Shown: piece by piece, positions 1-8,041 of the stretch
Numbering within the stretch: position 1 is the stretch's first letter
How the letters are laid out: each line of letters starts with the position of its first letter
Assembly (NCBI GenBank): GCA_002168225.1
Contig: NHBH01000001.1
Span: 1,562,370 to 1,626,369, forward strand
DNA length: 64,000 nt
Source of the DNA: Micavibrio sp. TMED2
GTDB taxonomy: Bacteria > Pseudomonadota > Alphaproteobacteria > TMED2
Direction: 5' to 3'
Translations under genes and position numbers: made by a program
Notes under the pieces: generated by a model
The model's input: only the letters and a program-made list of their open reading frames with translations
The model's database searches: none
Told to the model about the DNA's origin: nothing

Positions 1-889
1 TCGGGTTCCAGCTCCATGACAGCCGTGCGCTGAGTGTCTTGAAGCGCTCCGAGGAAATGCCTGCCCGAAAGCCGCTGCCGAGGGCGGTTTCCAGTCCGAT
101 ATTGACCGGTATCCGCCCCGGATCGAAACCGGGATCGAAGCGTTGTTCGGCCCAGTACTGGTCGCTGTCATATTCGAGGATCAGGCGCGGCTTCTCCGCC
201 TCGGGCAGCCAGGGCAGGGACCATGGCAGTTGATAGCTGGCGCTGCCGAACAGCCCGACACGGTTGCCGGAGAACCACTCATCCGGGCCGCGGTCGAATT
301 CCTCCCGTCGCGATGGCTTGTCGAAATGCCCGCCGATCAGGCTGAAGCCGTTGCTCAGCGGTCCACCACCGGCAAGGCGCCCCCAGCCGAGGCCAAGGGA
401 CAGATCGAGCGGGCCGACCCGTTTGCTGGCAACAAGATATTCCGCGCCGAAGATGCCGTTTCCGGCAATCGCGTCAATGCCGAGGCTCAGCTGTGGGGCA
501 TAGGGGCCTTCGCGCACCAGCATTGCCTTGGCATCCAACCCGCCGGAGAAGCGGAAGCCGCGCTCGCTGGCCGAGCGGTTATCGACGGTGCGGCGGTAGG
601 TGAGTTCGAGCCTGCTCAGCGGTTGCACGGTGACGCCAGCCACCCAGTACGGTTCCCGTCGCGCTGTATGCAGGCGGATTGTGCCAGCCTCCGCCATCCG
701 GGCGGTCGGGGTGTTGATGGCACCGAGGCGGCCCATGGTGCTGACCGGGCCACTTGGGGGCACGGGTTGCAGCCATGGTTCAATGGCCGGGGCGGCAGGG
801 TTCTCGATAACCGGCTGGCAGGCAGCCGTAATCAGGCCGAGCACCAGCAGTGATGGTCGGGCAATGCCCGGCACCATATGACGTGCCAT
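1..889 (-). CDS. YjbH-domain outer-membrane lipoprotein, 3' end cut off by the window
   Basis: The minus-strand frame is open from an ATG at 889 to the window edge (296 codons), so the C-terminal part is missing. The N-terminus is a lipoprotein signal: a short basic stretch, LLVLGLITA, then Cys at about residue 24 in the lipobox ITAAC. The mature part has GRLGAINTPTARM near residue 50 and, near residue 130, GAEYLVASK followed by LGLGWGRLAGGGP. These are marks of YjbH/YmcA (DUF940) proteins, which form an outer-membrane beta-barrel linked to exopolysaccharide export. Family members are usually near 700 aa, so less than half is present. galU, ugd and the phosphomannomutase lie about 8 kb away, but no polysaccharide polymerase or Wza-type gene is visible. 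No strong ribosome site precedes ATG 889; ATG at 877 is an alternative. The plus-strand frame at 143-853 is its shadow. Confidence 0.72.
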   Translation of the reverse strand, partial: MARHMVPGIARPSLLVLGLITAACQPVIENPAAPAIEPWLQPVPPSGPVSTMGRLGAINTPTARMAEAGTIRLHTARREPYWVAGVTVQPLSRLELTYRRTVDNRSASERGFRFSGGLDAKAMLVREGPYAPQLSLGIDAIAGNGIFGAEYLVASKRVGPLDLSLGLGWGRLAGGGPLSNGFSLIGGHFDKPSRREEFDRGPDEWFSGNRVGLFGSASYQLPWSLPWLPEAEKPRLILEYDSDQYWAEQRFDPGFDPGRIPVNIGLETALGSGFRAGISSERFKTLSARLSWSWNP

Positions 890-980
890 GCGATGTGCCA
901 AAGCTGCGCACAGGCCGAAAACCGACCGATACCGTCCGATGCTGTGAATAGCCCCGTAACCCCATTACCGGACAGCAAAA

Positions 981-1033
981 CGCCGCCCATGTCTCTTCCC
1001 CGTTATTATCTTAGGGGCAGGACATGGACGGCG
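981..1033 (-). terminator. Large hairpin terminator after the RNase J-like gene
   Basis: Arms at 981-993 and 1021-1033 (13 bp, one mismatch) enclose an inner CCCC/GGGG pair at 998-1001 and 1014-1017. Read on the minus strand the stem is followed by TTTTGC. It lies 24 bp past the stop of the RNase J-like gene and before the YjbH start, so it probably separates the two transcripts. The T-run is short. Confidence 0.55.
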
Positions 1034-1056
1034 CAATGTTTTGAGTTTATTGGCTT

Positions 1057-2850
1057 TTAGCCAGCGCGCTTACCGAGTGTTGGCTTGCGGTCGTTGGCTG
1101 GAGCCTTTGGAGCAGGGCCGAGTGCCTTGCCATTCTCATCAACCGGCTCGTAGACGTAATCCTGTTTCCACATGCGGGCGACCGGATCTTCCACGGTATT
1201 GCGGATGCCGAGGAAGCGGGCTGGCTCCTTCGTTGGGGTGACAATCACGTCCTGACCGATGACCACACGGTCGCCATTGCGCATTTTCTCGAGCTTGAGG
1301 TCGAGTTCCTGCGCGCGGGTTGCGATACGCTCGGCATTCTTCTCCATCAGCTCGACCGAGCCATGTACCGGAATGACGGTCCGTGCCTTGGTTGATTCCA
1401 GATACTGGTCGACATCTTCGGAATAGCCGTGGCCGGATGAGTGGACCATGGCTTCCTCAGTGGTGACCAGGCGGGCAACGCCTTGTGAGCGAACCGCGCT
1501 GTCCATGGCACCGATTGGTGCTTCATTGCCTGGAATGATCGAGGCTGACCGAACAACCACATCATTGCTGCCGAGGAGCAGGGTCTTGTGATTGCCCATG
1601 GCGGCCATTGGCAGGGCTGCGTTTTGCTCACCCTGAGTACCGGTCGCGAGAACCATCTGTTTTGATTCAGGGATGTTGTCGACTGCTTCGTCGCGCCCTT
1701 CGAGGATGCGGACCTTTCTGCCCACATAGCGGGTCAGGATGTCGCTGATCTCGCTCATATCATAGGCTGGAGCGTTGCTGCTGCGCTTGCCTTTGCCTTT
1801 CGGTGCGCGTGCCTCGATGCCGCGTGAAATCTGGTCGGCACGAGCAAGAGCCTGCAGGGACAGGATAATGGATTTGCCATGAACGACCAGCGTGCGGTCG
1901 TTTTCAGCGGCCACTTTGGCCATATTGATGATCCGCTCGGTGCTGCGACCCATAACGGCGGTTACAACGCGATGGCCATTGCTTTCCTTGACGATCTTGT
2001 CCATCTCGCTCTTGACCTTGCCCTCGGTCGGGGTGCTGCCCGGCATATAGGCACGGGTAGAGTCGACGGTGGCAACGTCAAAGCGCTCATGGCCGTAGCG
2101 GGCAAGGGCCTTGCGGCATAGCTCTTCGGTCTGTTCTTTCTCGAAAATCTGACCGATTGGCAGGGTGGCATCGGCCTTGTAGTCGCCGGAGTGCATCATG
2201 GAGCCGGTCGGGGTGGTAATCGCCAGTGCCATGGATTGTGACACCGAGTGGCTGACCGGGATCGGCATGATATTGATGTCGCCGATCTGGATCGCTTTGC
2301 CCGCTTCCATGGTGTTGAACTGGGGCCATGACTTCGGATCCTTGAAGCCACGACGGATGAAACTTTGCTCGACAAATGCCTGGGTCAGCGGGGTGGCATA
2401 GATCGGTGGCAGAACCTTGCCGCGGTTCATGTCGTGGCAGATAGCGCCGATATGGTCCTCATGGGCATGGGTCAGGACGATGGCATCGACCATTTCCGAT
2501 GGGTGGTTGCCGCTGTCGCGATCCTGGAAATAGTTGCTGGTATCGACCATCAGGCTGTCATAGCGGCTGTCCGGATCGGCAAATTTCACACCGTTATCGA
2601 TCATGATGCGGCTGGTTTTCTTGCCCTTGCCGCCACCATAGCGATTGAACTCGACAATGCCGGTATTGGCGCCGATGTCGTCAGGATTGTTACCGCCGAT
2701 CGGGCGATAGATCATATCGCCGGTAATCAGCTTTTCAGCTGCAGTGGGAGCGGTGGGGACGGGATCGGCGGGAAGGCGTCGGGTAACGCTTTCGGTTGCT
2801 TCGATCTCGGGGGTATCCTGATGCCGGTTACGACGCTTTTTGCGAGCCAT
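1057..2850 (-). CDS. RNase J-like metallo-beta-lactamase/beta-CASP nuclease
   Basis: A 597-aa protein with the full metallo-beta-lactamase plus beta-CASP layout of RNase J, a 5'-exonuclease/endonuclease of RNA turnover. The zinc motif is HAHEDH at 128-133. The other expected ligands are His201 (VSHSVSQS) and Asp223 (HSGD). The beta-CASP marks are TGTQGE (403-408), SGH (472-474) and IPVHGS (493-498). The first ~45 residues are basic, Arg/Lys/Pro-rich and probably disordered. The usual N-terminal GGxxEIG signature is replaced by IGGNNPDDIGANTG, and a Lys-rich insert sits near 350-357. It is therefore a divergent member, perhaps a second paralogue rather than the main RNase J. It stands alone on the minus strand, with a hairpin terminator behind it and a probable iscX upstream. 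RNA as substrate is inferred from the family. Confidence 0.8.
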   Translation of the reverse strand: MARKKRRNRHQDTPEIEATESVTRRLPADPVPTAPTAAEKLITGDMIYRPIGGNNPDDIGANTGIVEFNRYGGGKGKKTSRIMIDNGVKFADPDSRYDSLMVDTSNYFQDRDSGNHPSEMVDAIVLTHAHEDHIGAICHDMNRGKVLPPIYATPLTQAFVEQSFIRRGFKDPKSWPQFNTMEAGKAIQIGDINIMPIPVSHSVSQSMALAITTPTGSMMHSGDYKADATLPIGQIFEKEQTEELCRKALARYGHERFDVATVDSTRAYMPGSTPTEGKVKSEMDKIVKESNGHRVVTAVMGRSTERIINMAKVAAENDRTLVVHGKSIILSLQALARADQISRGIEARAPKGKGKRSSNAPAYDMSEISDILTRYVGRKVRILEGRDEAVDNIPESKQMVLATGTQGEQNAALPMAAMGNHKTLLLGSNDVVVRSASIIPGNEAPIGAMDSAVRSQGVARLVTTEEAMVHSSGHGYSEDVDQYLESTKARTVIPVHGSVELMEKNAERIATRAQELDLKLEKMRNGDRVVIGQDVIVTPTKEPARFLGIRNTVEDPVARMWKQDYVYEPVDENGKALGPAPKAPANDRKPTLGKRAG

Positions 2851-2923
2851 AGGGGTGCATGCCTTTTAGGTTAGCGTTGCAGTGGAATGCCTGAACCGGA
2901 TGGGCTCAAGGCATCAATGGTTG

Positions 2924-3184
2924 CTACGCGCCAGCATCCCAACGTCCATCATCGTCATCTTCATCCAGATCGATCCATTGGATGATCAGGCGGTTGAATA
3001 TGTCATCATCCGGTGGTCCGGAGCCGTTCATGAAGCCCGGCAGGCTGCGGATCATTTCCTCCAGTTTTTCCGGTGTCAGATTGAACCGGGAAACGCGAGG
3101 ATAGGCAGCCTCAAGAGCACGTACGATGGCCGTTTCATTGTCCCAGCTGAAACGTGATGCGGGATGTGGAATTGGCCGTGTCAT
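2924..3184 (-). CDS. iscX: IscX-like iron-sulfur cluster accessory protein (probable)
   Basis: An 86-aa acidic protein from ATG 3184, preceded by AAGAG; an upstream ATG at 3235 would add 17 unlikely residues. The core W-x5-I-x2-AL-x2-AYP, then a hydrophobic LPGF segment and a terminal IIQWIDLDEDDDD, follows the layout of IscX (YfhJ). IscX is a small acidic adaptor that binds IscS and iron during Fe-S cluster assembly. In most bacteria iscX closes the isc operon with fdx and hscA; here no isc gene is nearby. The insert MNGSGP before the last helix is unusual. The call rests on a short alignment from memory, so it is moderate. Confidence 0.5.
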   Translation of the reverse strand: MTRPIPHPASRFSWDNETAIVRALEAAYPRVSRFNLTPEKLEEMIRSLPGFMNGSGPPDDDIFNRLIIQWIDLDEDDDDGRWDAGA

Positions 3185-3312
3185 ACGCGAGAGCTCTTGT
3201 GAGTGACGAGACGATGAATATCGAGTAACGAACACGCTATGCTGTTTGCGTAATAAGTTTATGTTGCAACACCATAGCGAAAGCTCAGAGTCATAATCCG
3301 AGGGTTCGATAC

Positions 3313-3340
3313 AAAAAATTAAGGGCCCTTGCGGGCCCCT
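3313..3340 (-). terminator. Rho-independent terminator
   Basis: On the minus strand AGGGGCCC, loop GCAA and GGGCCCTT (6 bp of perfect GGGCCC pairing) are followed by AATTTTTTG. It starts 13 bp past the stop of the 140-aa gene ending at 3353, and separates it from the iscX-like gene. Confidence 0.8.
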
Positions 3341-3352
3341 AAAATCTCTGTA

Positions 3353-3775
3353 TCAGCCGCACTGTTTATAGCGCTTGCTTTCCAGTATCTGCAAATCATC
3401 CTGAATGCGTGACACGCGATTGCCGATGATATTGAGACGGTGGCGATAGGTCTCGCAGCTAGCCGCACCCTTGAGGTTCACGGCATCGACGATGTCGGCC
3501 AGTGACGCGCGGATGGAGACCATCTGGTCGTTTACATCAGGCTCCATACCCGCATCGCTGGCAAGCCGGTAGGCGGCGTTGCAGGCGTGGCTGCGGCAGT
3601 GGGCCATCATGGTGAGAAGGTTCTGCAGGCGACGCGCCAGTGCAGGGGTGCTTTCGCGGAAATCGTAATCAGCGGCAGCGGCCATACGATCCAGCTCGAA
3701 TTGAGCGCGACCGACAAAGGCGTCAAACGAACGCCAGCCATAACCTTCAAAGTGATTTGTCTGAATGAGAGCCAT
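3353..3775 (-). CDS. Hypothetical alpha-helical protein
   Basis: A 140-aa protein I do not recognise. The start at ATG 3775 is well set by GGGAGG eight bases upstream; a further upstream in-frame start at 3805 lacks this. Sequence is soluble, mostly helical and rich in Ala, Arg and Asp. It carries Cys in MAHCRSHAC, in AASCETY and at the C-terminus (KQCG). No signal peptide or membrane segment is seen. A strong terminator follows directly, so it ends its transcript. Upstream on the same strand is the TraA-like helicase, 154 bp away, with no terminator visible between them, so co-transcription is possible. Confidence 0.6.
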   Translation of the reverse strand: MALIQTNHFEGYGWRSFDAFVGRAQFELDRMAAAADYDFRESTPALARRLQNLLTMMAHCRSHACNAAYRLASDAGMEPDVNDQMVSIRASLADIVDAVNLKGAASCETYRHRLNIIGNRVSRIQDDLQILESKRYKQCG

Positions 3776-3928
3776 TGTTGACCTCCCAGTGGTATCGAAT
3801 GTCAAAACCCGAAGACCGCGCCAACTATCAGAACATTCCGATACTTGTCGATTATAAAACGCCGCTGTTCTGCTTTGTTTCCAATCGGTGTGATCTTCTT
3901 CGTCTCAATCCCCGTATACCCGGCAGTT

Positions 3929-5746
3929 TTAACCTGGTGCCGGAGATTGACCGGGCGGCTTCGGCTGATCCGGTTTACGATCCGCCACATCCAGTGTGGT
4001 CAGTCGTTCCGGACGTTTCTCAGCATCCGCTGCCAAGCTTTGCAGGTCTGGATAGACCTTTTTATCAACATAGACCGTCAGCTTTTTCTTATGTCGACTG
4101 ATGCCGACAATCGCTTCCGGTGCTGACCATGGTCGCGTAACCGCAAGAAAGCCCCTAGTTAAAGTCGAGCCTTGCGGTGACTCAGCCGGGTCAGGCTGCG
4201 TCAATTCAATAGCATGAGCGTGGGTCATGCGCATCTTTTTTTGGATCGGAATGACCATTGATTGCTCAGTGCCATCAAGGGTTACCGTCATGAAGCCGGG
4301 GTTGAGCGCGGTAATGGTTGCGACAGAACCTTTGTGAATCCGGCTATTTAGACCATCGGCGCGCAGATCGATGCGCTCGCGGAAGATGACCCGGTCGTTT
4401 GTGGAAAACTCTTTCGGGCCATAGGCGGTTTCGATCTCGATTCCCGGCGGCAGATACCCCGACTGTTTCAGATTCTCGCGTGCCTTGGCGTTGATTGCCT
4501 CGGCGGAATCCATATCCAGGACGAGGATCGCGGCGCTCTTGCCGTCATGATCCTGCTTGGAGCGCCATTTGGCATAGTCCTTGGCCACCTTGGTGGTGAC
4601 ATCCCCGGCATTCTCCAGAAACTTCAGGCGGCCACGCACGCTGTATGATTTGAGTGCAGCCTCGGCGTCACCGCCATGCATGTTGAGGGTCGCCTGCTTG
4701 TCGACCTCGTTCTTCTGGCGCAGCACGCGGTAAATAACCGCCGGTTCGATGTGCTCCAGTAGCTTTTCCATCGGTGCGCCGGGGCTGGCGGCGGCAATCT
4801 GCTTCGGATCACCGATCAGGCGCAGGCTGAGCTTGTGCTTGTTGGCGAGCTGCATGACCTCATACATCTCGCGGGTGCCGAGCATGGCAGCCTCGTCAAT
4901 CACGAGCGTACCGCCCTGACGTAAGCCCAGGTCCGGGGCATCTTCGATATTCCGGACCTTCTTCATCTGCTCGATCACTTCCGAGAGCGGCAGGGAGTTA
5001 TGGCCGGTTTCCTGTTCCAGCTTCTGGCTCAGCATGCCTGACTGGGTGGTTACCAGCATGCTGTGACCATCCTGCTTGAGCGCATCGCCGATCAGACGGA
5101 TGAGGGTGGTTTTACCAGCGCCCGGCGGTCCGATCAGGATCGCGAGGCGCTTCTTTTCCATCATTTTGGCCGAGGCTTCGCGCACTTCCGGATCGACATT
5201 CGGGTCCTTGCCCTTGGCGAGGCGTTCAGCCGAATAGGCTTCAATGACCTGATCGACGATTTCCTGAGGTGTGCCGGTACCCTTGGCCTGTGCCCAGCGC
5301 TTGCCGGTGCGGATGACCTGATGGTCCTTGTTGAACAGCTCGACCGTGGTGAAGTGATTGCCGCTGTCAGGATGCTGGCCCAGCATGGCGGGCTCATATT
5401 CCATGACCTTGCTGAGATCGCTCAGCAGCGCGTCCTGAATGGCTTGCGGCAGGTTGTCTTCTTCCGGCGTGTCATAGGCCGCGACACGGGCATGCCATTT
5501 GGCATTGTCCTTCAGTGTGCTGGCGACATTCTCGGCGGTGAAGAAGCTGTTGGCGGCAGTCAGGTCCTGCAGCAGGGCGTCGCCATACTGCTCCAGAAAG
5601 TCTTCGGCGATAATGCCGATATCTTCCGATCCGGACGACAGCTGTTTTGCAACCGCTGAGGCCTTGTCAAATTCTGCCGGGTTAGGTGACCTGCTCAAGA
5701 TCGTATCATCAGCTACGGATAATTTATGACCATTATAAGTGAACAC
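3929..5746 (-). CDS. TraA/RecD-type superfamily 1 DNA helicase without relaxase domain
   Basis: A 605-aa protein with SF1 helicase motifs: Walker A GPPGAGKT (206-213), Walker B LVIDEAA (281-287), motif III GDPKQI (312-317) and a motif VI-like ISRHKKKLTVYVD near the C-terminus. The segment before Walker A has LTAANSFFTAENVA and HFTTVELF. These resemble the linker between relaxase and helicase in MOBQ TraA proteins. The ~300-aa relaxase domain with its Tyr and His triad is absent; only ~50 residues precede this linker. No mob, tra or T4SS gene is near, so a mobilisation role is unlikely and a chromosomal DNA-processing role is inferred. The tail is Pro-rich. The start is GTG 5746 with no clear ribosome site; an in-frame stop (5777-5779) lies inside the hairpin just upstream. 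An 86-nt hairpin separates it from the upstream 724-aa gene. Confidence 0.72.
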   Translation of the reverse strand: MFTYNGHKLSVADDTILSRSPNPAEFDKASAVAKQLSSGSEDIGIIAEDFLEQYGDALLQDLTAANSFFTAENVASTLKDNAKWHARVAAYDTPEEDNLPQAIQDALLSDLSKVMEYEPAMLGQHPDSGNHFTTVELFNKDHQVIRTGKRWAQAKGTGTPQEIVDQVIEAYSAERLAKGKDPNVDPEVREASAKMMEKKRLAILIGPPGAGKTTLIRLIGDALKQDGHSMLVTTQSGMLSQKLEQETGHNSLPLSEVIEQMKKVRNIEDAPDLGLRQGGTLVIDEAAMLGTREMYEVMQLANKHKLSLRLIGDPKQIAAASPGAPMEKLLEHIEPAVIYRVLRQKNEVDKQATLNMHGGDAEAALKSYSVRGRLKFLENAGDVTTKVAKDYAKWRSKQDHDGKSAAILVLDMDSAEAINAKARENLKQSGYLPPGIEIETAYGPKEFSTNDRVIFRERIDLRADGLNSRIHKGSVATITALNPGFMTVTLDGTEQSMVIPIQKKMRMTHAHAIELTQPDPAESPQGSTLTRGFLAVTRPWSAPEAIVGISRHKKKLTVYVDKKVYPDLQSLAADAEKRPERLTTLDVADRKPDQPKPPGQSPAPG

Positions 5747-5756
5747 ATAAATGCGA

Positions 5757-5842
5757 AAGGCGCAGGCACTGAATTGCTAAGGTTTTTTGACACGTCAAAT
5801 GGCTTGACGGTAATTGCCTTGGCTTTTCAATGCCTGCGCCTT
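5757..5842. repeat. 86-nt near-perfect inverted repeat between two genes
   Basis: Arms at 5757-5773 and 5826-5842 pair over 17 bp with one mismatch (AAGGCGCAGGCA on the left, TGCCTGCGCCTT on the right). Inside them GCTAAGG pairs with CCTTGGC, and near the centre TTGAC faces GTCAA. TGC/GCA just outside the arms extends the symmetry with a 2-nt bulge. It is transcribed on the minus strand between the 724-aa gene and the helicase and ends 11 nt before the helicase GTG. Only short T-runs follow, so it is a poor classical terminator. An attenuator, a processing site or a remnant miniature element are all possible. Confidence 0.75.
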
Positions 5843-5866
5843 GCAAATCGCGCTGTGTATAGCCGA

Positions 5867-8041
5867 TCAGTCGCCGCTGCCGATGGTCTCCATTTGCGAC
5901 AGGTCGCGCGGGACCATCGGGCTGTCATCGGATGATGCGCCGTAATAGATGTCAGCGGCACCCATCGGCACCATCCCCATGCTGCCCTGTCCGGCCTTGT
6001 TGACCGGCTGACGCTTTGGCAATGGGCGAGAGATCGGGCTGGACAGTGGACGGGCTGCAGGGGCGGTTGCCATGGCAGGTTCCGGCTGTGCCATCTGTTG
6101 CGGGCGTGGGGTCTGACGATCAAAGACAGGAGACTGCACCGGTGGCCGTGCCGCCATCGGGCGGTGCGGTTGTGCGGCCTGTACTTGATTAGCCTGTACC
6201 TGAGCAACTTGTGGCTTCATCGGCTGCCGTGCAGCCATTGGCGTTGCACCGCTGCGCTTGATGCCGCCCATCATCAGATTGGCCGGACGCGGTGCGGTCA
6301 TGCCGGTGGTCGGCGATGGCGCATAGGTTGCCTGCTGTGGTTGCTGTTGCTGGGGCGCCGGGCCAAGAGACTGCACCTCAACCTGATAATCATCCTCAGC
6401 AGCCATCTCGGCAGCATGACCGTCATTGTATCCGGCAGCGTATCCGACAGCCGTGGCGGTTTCCGCAACCGCTGGCTTGTGGATGGTCTGGCCGATCAGC
6501 TGTGCCGCAGAAGCGGGCAGAGGCGACTGCGCAACCCGTGCGGATACTGCCTTCGGCGCAACCGCATAATTGGCGGCAGCCGGTGGGGTAGGCAGCAATG
6601 GTGGCGCGGTCGGGCGGGTCGGCAGTTGCGGCGTCTTGGCGGCAAAGGCGCGTGAGGCAGCAGCGGCCAATACGGGATCACCGCCGGAGAGCGCACGGAC
6701 CCAGAATTCACGCAGCTTGGCCGGTACGTCGAACCATTCGGCAGCTGCCTTGGCCCAGACCCAAACGGTTTCCGCCCGTGCCTGGCTTGGCAGGGCATGG
6801 AACAGGTCGCGGAACCAGTCATCGCGCATGCACTCCATAAAGGCGTGCAGGGTCCATGTGCGGACAGCGCCGGGGGCAACGGTCTCGCCGGAGCGGGCCA
6901 GCACTTCGTACTCGACCTCATAGAATTCCGGAGCCCGACCATCGCGGACATTCTCCGCCATCACGATGGCGGCGGTGGCAGCGGTGGTGATGGCGATCGG
7001 TGCCAGCCCACGAGCCTCGAACCGGGCTTCGATGGTTGCCTCGAAATCACGCATCCCACGGGACGCGAGCTTTTTCTGCGGTGGCTTGGCCATCTGTTGG
7101 GCAACCGGCACACGCGGGGCCATGGCAACCGGTGCTTGTGCGCGGTTGATGGCTGGTGCTGGTGCAGGCTTCGCTGTTTGTGGAGCGCCCGGCTGCTTGC
7201 TGATCTGTGGCTGTGGCGCAGGGCGCTGCATGCTCGGGCGCTGGTGTTGAGCGGCGGGCGCTGCCTGCTGCTCTACCCGTGGTTGCACCTTTCTGACTGG
7301 TGCGCTCTGGCCCTGAGCCTGACGCATGGCGACTTTGGGTTGCTGTGGCTTACCATTGGTGCTGCGACGCTTGCGCTTGGCGTTCAGGCGCGGTGCGCCG
7401 GATGGCCGCTTGATGCCCTGTTCCGGATCGAATTCCGGGCGGGCATTGCGCTGTTTGCCACCACGATCGGCACTGGCGGATTGTGGTTTGCGTGGCCGGT
7501 TCGGTTCGCTGCGCAGGGCAATCGCGCGCAGACCGCCCCACCAGCCGCGTTTCTGCGTGCCTTTCAGCTCAAGGCTGAGGGCATTGGCCAATGCTTTGCG
7601 CAGGGATTTGGTCTGACCGGCGAGCAGATTGATAGCCATGGCCGGTTTGCCGGCAATCTGGTCATCGGGATAGTCGTGATACAGGCTGGCAGCCAGATCG
7701 GCCCATTCGTCATAGAAACGGTAGCGGTCGGCAGCGGGCAGGCGATCAACTGCCTTCTGGAACGCCGGGTGGCGCATGGCGTCGCGCACGACCAGAACAA
7801 TCCGGGACAGGGTCAGCCATTTCGGCAGTTCCTCATCGGCCAGTTCGGTGGCAATCTGCCGCTCGATCCGACGCAGGGACGGGGCCTGACGCATGGACAG
7901 GGCAGTGGCGACCTCATCGATCAGCCATTCGGTCGCGCTTTCCTGCTGCAGGCGCATCGGGTCCGATGGCTCGCCCGGCAGGGAGGCCACGCTCTGGTTA
8001 ATGAGCAGGTCGATGTCGTCTGCGGTCAGCATATTACCCAT
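5867..8041 (-). CDS. Large Pro/Gln/Ala-rich protein of unknown function
   Basis: A 724-aa protein I cannot assign. ATG 8041 has AAGGTGAC seven bases upstream, better than an in-frame start at 8095. Residues ~1-180 form an ordered, mostly helical region starting MLTADDIDLLINQSVASL. A basic stretch (RPSGAPRLNAKRKRRS) and ~120 residues of Pro/Gln/Ala-rich sequence follow. A second ordered module, about 340-500, has many Trp (WVWAKAAAEWFDVP). The C-terminal ~220 residues are again Pro/Gln/Ala/Met-rich, with PQQQQPQQ and repeated QPxRP units. No signal peptide, membrane span or enzyme motif is seen. It is transcribed away from mipZ across a 406-bp gap and toward the helicase. The two-module, long-linker design suggests a scaffold or polymer-binding role; that is inference only. 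Confidence 0.6.
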   Translation of the reverse strand: MGNMLTADDIDLLINQSVASLPGEPSDPMRLQQESATEWLIDEVATALSMRQAPSLRRIERQIATELADEELPKWLTLSRIVLVVRDAMRHPAFQKAVDRLPAADRYRFYDEWADLAASLYHDYPDDQIAGKPAMAINLLAGQTKSLRKALANALSLELKGTQKRGWWGGLRAIALRSEPNRPRKPQSASADRGGKQRNARPEFDPEQGIKRPSGAPRLNAKRKRRSTNGKPQQPKVAMRQAQGQSAPVRKVQPRVEQQAAPAAQHQRPSMQRPAPQPQISKQPGAPQTAKPAPAPAINRAQAPVAMAPRVPVAQQMAKPPQKKLASRGMRDFEATIEARFEARGLAPIAITTAATAAIVMAENVRDGRAPEFYEVEYEVLARSGETVAPGAVRTWTLHAFMECMRDDWFRDLFHALPSQARAETVWVWAKAAAEWFDVPAKLREFWVRALSGGDPVLAAAASRAFAAKTPQLPTRPTAPPLLPTPPAAANYAVAPKAVSARVAQSPLPASAAQLIGQTIHKPAVAETATAVGYAAGYNDGHAAEMAAEDDYQVEVQSLGPAPQQQQPQQATYAPSPTTGMTAPRPANLMMGGIKRSGATPMAARQPMKPQVAQVQANQVQAAQPHRPMAARPPVQSPVFDRQTPRPQQMAQPEPAMATAPAARPLSSPISRPLPKRQPVNKAGQGSMGMVPMGAADIYYGASSDDSPMVPRDLSQMETIGSGD

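Noticed and set aside
143-853. Plus-strand open frame of 236 codons
   Set aside because: Its antisense reads a lipoprotein with YjbH motifs through the same bases; the plus frame has no family features.
981-1033. The large inverted repeat as a mobile-element end
   Set aside because: No transposase, target duplication or second copy is seen; position behind a gene and a following TTTTGC fit a terminator better.
3929-5746. Helicase as part of an integrated conjugative element
   Set aside because: No relaxase, integrase, attachment repeat or T4SS gene is found in the flanking 10 kb.
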